From NCBI GenBank assembly GCA_947178685.1, contig CAMWZE010000104.1, forward strand, positions 1 to 6,097: a stretch of 6,097 nt of DNA. The letters run 5' to 3'. Shown piece after piece: positions 1 to 5,457 of the stretch. This stretch comes from an uncultured Porphyromonadaceae bacterium. Lineage in GTDB: Bacteria > Bacteroidota > Bacteroidia > Bacteroidales > Muribaculaceae. The notes below the pieces were generated by a model. It saw nothing but the letters and a program-made list of their open reading frames with translations, did no database searches and was not told the origin of the DNA. A program made the position numbers and the translations under genes. The stretch's first letter is position 1. Each line of letters opens with the position of its first letter.

Positions 1-442
1 GAACTGCACCGGCCAAAGTCTGATCGACGTTCATGGCCGGGATCTTGACGAGCTCGTCACCGGAGATCATCTCTACCGAGGATGTGAGCGAACTCTTCTT
101 TGCTGTGCCATATCCTATCACCACCATCTCCTCAAGGTCGGAGGCGGTGGCCTGCATCACAATATTCTTGAGAGCCTCTCCCGGGGCGGCCTCAATGTGC
201 TGAGTGGTGTAGCCCACATAGGAGATATCGATCTTGTTCTTTTTCGCGGGGAGAGTGAGTGTAAACTTACCGTCGAGATCGGTGGCCACACCGATGGAGG
301 TGCCGGCGATCTTGACTGTGGCACCGATAAGGGGTTCCCCTTTCTCATCCGTGACAATTCCGGTGACCGTGTTGGAGTCGGTTTGTCCCCACATGGTCAT
401 GGATGCCATACAGATTGAGAAGACAGACAATAGGTGTCGCAT
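1..442 (-). CDS. SusC/RagA-family TonB-dependent outer membrane transporter, N-terminal part (cut by left edge)
   Basis: The ATG is at 442-440, and 147 codons are open to the window edge. Residues 1 to about 20 form a short signal peptide (R2, H3, a hydrophobic core, then W18-G19-Q20 as a likely cleavage zone). Residues 25-97 match a carboxypeptidase-D-regulatory-like beta-sandwich: VTGIVTDEKGEPLIGATV at 26-43, then GVATDLDGKFTL at 51-62 and ISYVGY at 73-78. Residues 102-123 are the hallmark SusC/RagA TonB-box segment (DLEEMVVIGYGTAKKSSLTS at 102-121). The plug domain begins after it and runs to DQTLAGAV at 140-147, where the window ends. The missing part should be the rest of the plug and the 22-strand barrel. 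Family members pair with a SusD-like lipoprotein and import glycans or peptides across the outer membrane using TonB energy. The gene starts 44 bp after the metalloprotease gene on the same strand with no terminator between them, so co-transcription is likely. The substrate cannot be told from this part. Confidence 0.95.
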   Translation of the reverse strand, partial: MRHLLSVFSICMASMTMWGQTDSNTVTGIVTDEKGEPLIGATVKIAGTSIGVATDLDGKFTLTLPAKKNKIDISYVGYTTQHIEAAPGEALKNIVMQATASDLEEMVVIGYGTAKKSSLTSSVEMISGDELVKIPAMNVDQTLAGAV

Positions 443-486
443 TTATTAAAGGTGTTAAGTAGTTATGAATGAGAATGGATATGGGC

Positions 487-3117
487 TCACTTTCCGGCGA
501 GGGTCTGCTCGATGGCGAGAATCTGATAGTCGTAGAAGTCGCGTGTGGATGCATCGGTGGCAGAGGCACGGCGAGCCTTGTAGAGGTCGCGGGTCTTGCG
601 TAGAAGCGATGTCATCATCGGGCGTAGCTCGGTGGCAGGGAGGGGATCCTGATTGAGGAGGAGACGGAAGAAAGATGTGTGCTCCTCATCATTATGTGCG
701 TTACAAGCGGAGAAGCCACAGGGGATGGTGGGAATAGTAGAGAGTGCTACGCTCTGAGCATATTCCTCCACCACGGAGAGCTCCTCAGCCTCATCAGCGA
801 AAGCTGTGGATTTCTTTGTCTCTTTCGGCTTCAGACCGCTGTAGGTGGTCATCACGTCGATCGCGGCCTGCTGCATGTTGCGTTCGGTGTGGTCAAGCTT
901 CTTCCCCTTCTTTGTTGCATCGAAGATACCGTCATAAGCCTCAGCTATATACTCGGGGAGTGTATAGTTGTTTTTCGGGTCGAGGTTGCCACCCTCCTTG
1001 ATGCGCTGCAGCGATGTGGAGAAGAGAAGCGACGCCACGATGTTGCGCTGCATCTTGTCGCGGAACTTGTAAGGCTCCTCGAATTTGGCCACCAGAGCCT
1101 CCGGCACCATCCAGTCGCTCGTGCGAGCCTGGTTGAGCAGCCATTTCATTGCCTCTTTCTGCTTAGCTTTAGGGATATAGGAACGCTGTGCGAGATTACC
1201 TTTCTCACCTTGGCGGATCTCTTTGAACACCACGCCACCGATGTAGGGATAAACGTGGCCGACGTGACGGAGATACTGAGTGCACATTGCCTTATATTTG
1301 TCGGCGAGCGGCTCGAAATCCTCACCCGGTTCTCCGGCCCAGTCCTCAAGGTTGTCCATGATTATCTTCAGGTTGGAGATAGCCATGTCGCCGGCCTTTA
1401 TATGGTCGTTGCCGAGGTCTTCGGTCTGGTCGGTGGGATCGATAAGCCCGAGGAACTGCTGTGCGCCGAACTCATACATAGGATCATCGGCCTTCTCAGC
1501 GATCCAAGCGTCGAGTACCGGCTTCTCATCCTGCGGAGTCTTGGCTCCGGGAATCAGGCGGTAGCCCCAGTTGATTGCATATATATCGTAAACACCTACG
1601 GGTGGGGGCACAAGACGTACGCCTCTCTCAAGGTCGCCCGGCTGAGCCACGAAGTTATTACGGGCATAGTCCATGATAGATGGGGTGGTGCCATGCTTCT
1701 GAGTGAACTCCGGGTCGCGCAGATTGTCGAGAGTGAAGGAGTAAGATGCACCCATGTTGTGCATGAGTCCGAGGCAGTGTCCGATCTCGTGAGCCGCCAC
1801 ATAAGTGAGTGACTCATACATTACATCGTCGTCGAATACCGGTTTGCGGACACGGGGATCTACGGCACCGGTCTGAGTGAAACGCCAGTTGTGGACAAGG
1901 TCAAGTATGTTGTGATACCAGATCACGTCAGCTCCGAGAATCTCACCTGTGCGAGGGTCGGTGTAGGATGGACCCATGGCGTTGGCAGTTGGAGTCACAC
2001 AGTAGCGTATACATGAATAACGGATATCATCGGGATCGAAATCCGGGTCATCGGTAGGATAATCACGAGCTTCGATAGCATTTTTGAAGCCTGCCGCCTC
2101 AAACGCCTTGTTCCAGTATTCGATACCCTCTTTCACTGCAGGGCGCCATTTTGCCGGGAATGCGGAATCCACGTAGAAAACGATTTTCTCCTTCGGCTCC
2201 ACCAATTTACCGGCGAAATAAGCCTCGCGGTCTTCATCGCGCGGCTCCAGTCGGTGACGGTCAATTATCTCATAGGCCTTTGTGCCGTCGAGGTTGGAGG
2301 AATACAGATTTTTGTACTCCGAGAAATAGCCTACGCGCTTGTCGTGAAGACGCACGGGCATCGGCTCGTCGGGGAGCATCACTATGTTGCGCGACATGGT
2401 GAGGGTGTATGGGTTGGATGCGGAGGGAGTGGTGTATGCCAGACGGCTCTTGACCTCCACATTCTGAGGAAAAGCTTTTGCCGAGAGCACAGAGGAGGCA
2501 TCGCCGTAATATGTGCCCTTTATGCCATCTTTCCCGCCGAGGAGTTTTGAGAGGGGATTCGATTCCTTAATAGGGGATATTGATTTCTCATTACCTGAGA
2601 AGAATGATGTTACGTCGACATATACCTTTCCATTCTCCTTATGCTCGATCTTGAACGCTTTGAGCACCGGCTCAGCGAAGTTGATGTCAAATGATGATGC
2701 GATGGGATCGTCTGGACGCACCTCGCTGGTGGTCTGAGGGAGAGTAATGAAGAGAGTGTTGTCGTTGCGGGAGAAACGTATGAGTTTGTTAGACACGACC
2801 TGTCCGGCTACCCAGTCGCTCGTCTGAGAGACGGAGTTGACACGGTTCACTAAAAGGAATGTCTTGTTGAGTATTGAGTCAGGAATCTCGAAATAAAGTT
2901 TACCTTTCTTGTCGAGATAGGTGTTGAACATACCACGGGCTACCACAGCGTCTTTGATTTTCTTATGAAAATCGGCGCTGTCTTTCGCCGCTCCGGAGAG
3001 CTCCGTCTTTGCGGGAAGAGCAATTTTCTTTTTCTTTTTTGAAAAAGCGGGCTGAGTACAGCAAAGGCAGCCTATAGCCACTGCGGAAGCAACTGCAATT
3101 GTAGACTTCAATTTCAT
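487..3117 (-). CDS. Exported zinc-dependent metalloprotease of the DUF5117/DUF4953 (metzincin-like) family, 876 aa
   Basis: This is a complete gene: ATG at 3117-3115, TGA at 489-487. It is recognised as the large Bacteroidetes zinc metalloprotease family built of DUF5118, DUF5117 and DUF4953 regions. Residues 1-26 are an export signal. A lysine run follows at 27-31, as is common in this family. Residues about 45-95 (GMFNTY at 62-67, YFEIPDSIL at 75-83, FLLVNR at 87-92) fit the DUF5118/5117 start. The extended zinc motif HEIGHCLGLMH lies at 443-453: H443, H447 and H453 would bind zinc and E444 is the catalytic base. SIMDY at 480-484 supplies the Met-turn (M482), so the active site looks intact. 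The long helical C-terminal part (about 550-876) carries a C800/C805 pair. It presumably cuts proteins or peptides in the periplasm or at the cell surface; the substrate is unknown. GC-A-I type cysteines at 17, 19 and 20 leave signal peptidase I or II processing open. It follows a long leader and precedes a SusC-like transporter by 44 bp. Confidence 0.93.
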   Translation of the reverse strand: MKLKSTIAVASAVAIGCLCCTQPAFSKKKKKIALPAKTELSGAAKDSADFHKKIKDAVVARGMFNTYLDKKGKLYFEIPDSILNKTFLLVNRVNSVSQTSDWVAGQVVSNKLIRFSRNDNTLFITLPQTTSEVRPDDPIASSFDINFAEPVLKAFKIEHKENGKVYVDVTSFFSGNEKSISPIKESNPLSKLLGGKDGIKGTYYGDASSVLSAKAFPQNVEVKSRLAYTTPSASNPYTLTMSRNIVMLPDEPMPVRLHDKRVGYFSEYKNLYSSNLDGTKAYEIIDRHRLEPRDEDREAYFAGKLVEPKEKIVFYVDSAFPAKWRPAVKEGIEYWNKAFEAAGFKNAIEARDYPTDDPDFDPDDIRYSCIRYCVTPTANAMGPSYTDPRTGEILGADVIWYHNILDLVHNWRFTQTGAVDPRVRKPVFDDDVMYESLTYVAAHEIGHCLGLMHNMGASYSFTLDNLRDPEFTQKHGTTPSIMDYARNNFVAQPGDLERGVRLVPPPVGVYDIYAINWGYRLIPGAKTPQDEKPVLDAWIAEKADDPMYEFGAQQFLGLIDPTDQTEDLGNDHIKAGDMAISNLKIIMDNLEDWAGEPGEDFEPLADKYKAMCTQYLRHVGHVYPYIGGVVFKEIRQGEKGNLAQRSYIPKAKQKEAMKWLLNQARTSDWMVPEALVAKFEEPYKFRDKMQRNIVASLLFSTSLQRIKEGGNLDPKNNYTLPEYIAEAYDGIFDATKKGKKLDHTERNMQQAAIDVMTTYSGLKPKETKKSTAFADEAEELSVVEEYAQSVALSTIPTIPCGFSACNAHNDEEHTSFFRLLLNQDPLPATELRPMMTSLLRKTRDLYKARRASATDASTRDFYDYQILAIEQTLAGK

Positions 3118-3172
3118 AATAGGTTCAGTATTGTAGGATTACGGTTTTACTGAGAAGATGTCTAAACTTTGT

Positions 3173-3223
3173 CCGGATACGAATATACTCGAAATGAGTC
3201 TGAGTAAATATAGACATATCCGG
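3173..3223. repeat. Imperfect inverted repeat in the metalloprotease leader
   Basis: Outer arms CCGGATA (3173-3179) and TATCCGG (3217-3223) are exact inverted copies. Inside them TACTC (3186-3190) and GAGTA (3202-3206) pair again, which gives an interrupted hairpin about 51 nt long. It lies 56 nt upstream of the metalloprotease ATG, downstream of the candidate transcription start, so it would be part of the mRNA leader. It could be a leader structure affecting translation or stability, or a DNA-binding site. Confidence 0.45.
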
Positions 3224-3249
3224 TGTTACACATATATATTCTTTATAAT

Positions 3250-3280
3250 TCCGCTTGAGGGTGTCACACCTTGCAGCGGA
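3250..3280. repeat. Compact hairpin in the metalloprotease leader
   Basis: Outer arms TCCGCT (3250-3255) and AGCGGA (3275-3280) enclose an inner stem GGTG/CACC (3260-3263 with 3267-3270) and a 3-nt loop, separated by a small internal loop. No U-run follows on either strand, so it is not a typical intrinsic terminator. It stands just upstream of the larger inverted repeat at 3173-3223, and the two together could form a structured leader. Confidence 0.4.
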
Positions 3281-3335
3281 GCGTATTCCCGATTAAAGAA
3301 ATTTCGTAAAGAATGCTTCTTTGGTTGAATGTGTG

Positions 3336-3370
3336 CAAAGATAATGAAAGTATTTGAATTTACATTCAAA
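3336..3370 (-). promoter_or_regulatory. Candidate Bacteroidetes sigma-ABfr promoter for the metalloprotease (and SusC) unit
   Basis: On the minus strand TATCTTTG (3343-3336) is an exact match to the Bacteroidetes -7 consensus TAnnTTTG and is followed by CA. A TTTG at 3370-3367 could serve as the -33 element, but the spacing is 23 nt, a little longer than the usual 19-21. Transcription would start near 3330, leaving a leader of about 210 nt before the ATG at 3117. The -7 box is convincing, the -33 less so. Confidence 0.6.
3353..3370. promoter_or_regulatory. Inverted repeat overlapping the promoter, possible operator
   Basis: TTTGAAT (3353-3359) and ATTCAAA (3364-3370) are perfect 7-bp inverted arms separated by 4 bp. 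The element covers the candidate -33 box and part of the spacer of the promoter above, where a dimeric regulator would block or assist polymerase. The sequence is A/T-rich, so chance is possible. No regulator gene is visible in the window. Confidence 0.4.
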
Positions 3371-3467
3371 ACATATGATTAATTCACGCAATTTAACTAT
3401 AATCTTGAGATATGTTATAAAATCGTATAAATATGGCATCTTTATGCGGTAAGTGCTCGTCCACCGC

Positions 3468-3477
3468 TCACATGTGA
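3468..3477. promoter_or_regulatory. Perfect 10-bp palindrome TCACATGTGA
   Basis: An exact self-complementary 10-mer lies between the terminator and the promoter, about 125-134 bp upstream of the -7 box. Its position would suit an upstream activator site for the metalloprotease unit. It stands alone, is short, and matches no named site with confidence. Confidence 0.2.
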
Positions 3478-3498
3478 CCTGTAAACGAAATAAATTAT

Positions 3499-3534
3499 GG
3501 GGGGATGTGCCAAGATATCTTGACACATCCCCCC
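3499..3534 (-). terminator. Strong hairpin terminator after the LRR gene
   Basis: A 36-nt near-perfect palindrome begins 39 nt after the LRR stop codon. The outer arms GGGGGGATGTG (3499-3509) and CACATCCCCCC (3524-3534) pair over 11 bp, and the core CAAGATATCTTG (3511-3522) is itself palindromic. The single interruption is C3510/A3523. It is a mismatch in a plus-strand RNA but a G-U wobble in a minus-strand RNA, giving a continuous 16-bp stem with an AUAU loop. On the minus strand the hairpin is followed by AUAAUUUAUUUC, a moderate U-rich tract. This fits intrinsic termination of the amylase-dtd-LRR direction. It could also protect the 3' end of the mRNA. Confidence 0.85.
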
Positions 3535-3573
3535 TATGCAATGAAGTGATTGAAGTTAAGTTTAAGTGATGAC

Positions 3574-4938
3574 TTATTTTACGATTACCTTGGAAACTTT
3601 GTTACCCTGGCGACGAACATAAATGCCCGGCTCGTTGCCGCTTACTTTCACACCCTGAAGGTTAAAGTATTCCACAGGAGCTGCACTTTCCTCAATAGCT
3701 GCCACACCGGAGGTTACGTCAGAGATTGTGATCATCTTGGTGGTCAGCGTGAGAGCCGGGAAGGCCTCGTTGGTCATGGAGCAGAAGTAATCGCCGGTGG
3801 CGTTGAAAGTGAAGACGCCGTTCTCAACTGAATAATCGGTATCGGCTACCGGATTCTCACCTCTTGTCCATACGAACACAGTGGCGGAGTCGCCCACCGT
3901 TGCCAGAGAGGAGAGGTCTACAACATTATTCTTAACCTCGGGAGCAACCTCTGCCTGAGGAGTATATGCATAATTATTGTCTTTGGCGGTTACGCCGACA
4001 GCAGGAAGAGTATTGAACGTAAGGTTGTTGTAAGGAAGGTTGATTCGGGTGAACTTGTCAGTGGTGGTATCCGGCATCTTAACCTCAGAGAGATAGTTGT
4101 GGTTGAGTGATACGGTTCCACTTTTGGCAATCATATTTGAGAGATCGATTGTCTTAAGATTGTTCCACTGAGCGTTGAGCGTCTTGAGAGATGTGAGCGC
4201 ATTAAGGTCGATCGCCTCCACACCACAGCAGTTAATGGTGAGTGTGCCAAGATTTACGTTCTTGGAGAGGTCGATTGACTCACCGGCGGCTATCGGGTTA
4301 CCGGTGATGTTGAGGGTTTTCAGTGCCGGAAGAAGATTCCAAGCAGATAGTGCAACGCTGTTTGAACCGGCGTTTTCATTCGCCTCACCGGTTGTGACAT
4401 TGTAGCTGTTGCTTACATTCACTGAAGCAAGCACACTGTTTGCCTCACCAAGGGTAAGAGTAGAGAGTTGATTGTCGTAAGCATTAAGGGTAGCCAGAGA
4501 TGAGCAGGAAGAGACATCGAGAGTCTGAAGATGGTTGTTGCTTACACTGAATTCCTTGACATCAGGGAGACTGAGTATCTGCAAAGAGGTGATCTTGGCC
4601 AGTTCGTCGTCATCTTTGGTCCAGTCAAGGTCAACGTAGTTGATCTTCACGCCCTCTGCGGCATACACAACTACAGCGCCACTGCCGAGAGTGCCTTTTA
4701 CTTCAGAGAACACCCAACCGGCGCCATCGTAGTCAGCGATGTTGTACTCCTCCTTGTCGCCTGTGCCCCAGTCAACAAAAATAGTGCCCCCATCTATGGC
4801 GGAGATGCTGAAAGTTAATGCTTTTCCTTCTGCTTCCTTATCAGCGGTAAAGGAGAATAATTTTACATCCTCAGCATATGCTTGTGCCGAGAAACCCAGG
4901 GCAAGAGCCATGAGTGAGCAAGTAAAGAACTGTTTCAT
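3574..4938 (-). CDS. Secreted leucine-rich-repeat protein with type IX-like C-terminal sorting tail, 454 aa
   Basis: The gene is complete: ATG at 4938-4936, TAA at 3576-3574. Residues 1-22 are a clear signal peptide with probable cleavage after A20-Y21-A22. Residues 25-110 look like a small beta domain containing VDWGTGD at 55-61, close to the (I/V)DWGDG motif found in Bacteroidetes surface LRR proteins. From about 113 to 323 there are roughly eight repeats of 21-24 residues, with units such as LQTLDVSSCSSLATLNAYDN (137-156), VEAIDLNALTSLKTLNAQWN (240-259) and LKTIDLSN (261-268). The 180-215 unit is longer and irregular. Residues 335-407 form a second beta-rich, Ig-like segment. The last 32 residues (YFNLQGVKV at 424-432, GIYVRRQGNKV at 438-448, VIVK at 451-454) resemble the Por/type IX type A sorting tail. 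Such proteins bind partners at the cell surface, but no ligand can be named and I see no catalytic motif. It starts 47 bp after dtd and is closed by the hairpin at 3499-3534. Confidence 0.88.
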   Translation of the reverse strand: MKQFFTCSLMALALGFSAQAYAEDVKLFSFTADKEAEGKALTFSISAIDGGTIFVDWGTGDKEEYNIADYDGAGWVFSEVKGTLGSGAVVVYAAEGVKINYVDLDWTKDDDELAKITSLQILSLPDVKEFSVSNNHLQTLDVSSCSSLATLNAYDNQLSTLTLGEANSVLASVNVSNSYNVTTGEANENAGSNSVALSAWNLLPALKTLNITGNPIAAGESIDLSKNVNLGTLTINCCGVEAIDLNALTSLKTLNAQWNNLKTIDLSNMIAKSGTVSLNHNYLSEVKMPDTTTDKFTRINLPYNNLTFNTLPAVGVTAKDNNYAYTPQAEVAPEVKNNVVDLSSLATVGDSATVFVWTRGENPVADTDYSVENGVFTFNATGDYFCSMTNEAFPALTLTTKMITISDVTSGVAAIEESAAPVEYFNLQGVKVSGNEPGIYVRRQGNKVSKVIVK

Positions 4939-4985
4939 AAAAATTTAAATAGTTTGGTTGTATGTTATGAATTTAGTTGGTTTGT

Positions 4986-5438
4986 TTATTCGCGTAGGCG
5001 GGAGTCGATGATTATGGTGACAGGCCCGTCGTTGATGAGGCTCACCTGCATGTCGGCACCGAATACACCCCGTTTCACCTCTTTGCTGATGGCTTTAGAA
5101 AGCTCCGTGCAATAGAGCTCGTAGAGCGGAATAGCCACATCGTGACCTGCGGCGCGTATGTAGCTGGGGCGGTTACCTTTCTTCGTAGACGCTGCTAATG
5201 TGAACTGACTTACGGCTAAGGCCTCACCGTCTATGTCTACCACAGAACGGTTCATCACTCCGTTTTCATCATCGAAAATGCGTAGTCCGGCAGTCTTCCC
5301 GACAAGCCAGGCCACATCGTCGGGAGTGTCTCCCTCCATAACTCCTACTAATATGAGGAGTCCTCTTCCGATTGAGCTATGCGGCTCGCCCCCGATATCC
5401 ACCGAGGCACGAGCCGCACGCTGTATTACGATTCTCAT
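4986..5438 (-). CDS. dtd: D-aminoacyl-tRNA deacylase
   Basis: At 150 residues it has the normal full length of the DTD family: ATG at 5438-5436, TAA at 4988-4986. The enzyme is cytosolic and hydrolyses the ester bond of D-amino acids (and glycine) mischarged onto tRNA, so keeping D-residues out of protein. The N-terminus MRIVIQRAARASV (1-13) is typical. Both active-site motifs are present: SQFTL at 77-81 and the cross-subunit Gly-cis-Pro motif in NDGPVT at 136-141 (G138, P139), which enforces rejection of L-aminoacyl substrates. Nothing is truncated or missing. It lies 19 bp downstream of the GH13 gene on the same strand, close enough for co-transcription. Its start is preceded by an A/T-rich stretch (CCTTTAAATAA) rather than a Shine-Dalgarno, as is usual in Bacteroidetes. 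Pairing with an amylase has no obvious functional logic and is probably just operon packing. Confidence 0.96.
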   Translation of the reverse strand: MRIVIQRAARASVDIGGEPHSSIGRGLLILVGVMEGDTPDDVAWLVGKTAGLRIFDDENGVMNRSVVDIDGEALAVSQFTLAASTKKGNRPSYIRAAGHDVAIPLYELYCTELSKAISKEVKRGVFGADMQVSLINDGPVTIIIDSRLRE

Positions 5439-5457
5439 TTATTTAAAGGGAGATATC

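Larger units (their letters stand above)
3118..3573. other. 456-bp intergenic region: terminator, promoter/operator and long leader
   Basis: This gap between the LRR gene and the metalloprotease gene is visibly more A/T-rich than the genes. Going in the direction of transcription it holds the terminator (3534-3499), a TCACATGTGA palindrome (3477-3468), an inverted repeat inside the candidate promoter (3370-3353), a -7-like box (3343-3336), and two inverted repeats in the presumed leader (3280-3250 and 3223-3173). An 82-codon minus-strand frame at 3541-3293 runs across the terminator and promoter, resembles nothing I know and is not called. I see no tRNA or known riboswitch. Confidence 0.8.

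Noticed and set aside
157..449. Overlapping plus-strand and off-frame minus-strand frames at 157-449
   Set aside because: They overlap the clearly recognised SusC/RagA N-terminus, which fills this stretch in another frame and carries the family motifs. The shadows have none.
679..1812. A 377-codon open frame on the plus strand opposite the metalloprotease gene
   Set aside because: Its codons are the exact reverse complements of the protease codons, so its stops correspond to TTA, CTA and TCA in the real gene. These codons are scarce here, which leaves the antisense frame open by codon bias. The translation has no recognisable domain, and the protease is certain.
3250..3280. Reading this hairpin as a second intrinsic terminator
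   Set aside because: No run of U follows it on either strand, and it lies between the candidate promoter and the gene it should serve.
3293..3541. An 82-codon minus-strand frame in the intergenic gap
   Set aside because: It begins before the terminator hairpin and passes through it and the candidate promoter. It is A/T-rich, has no recognisable motif and no good start context.
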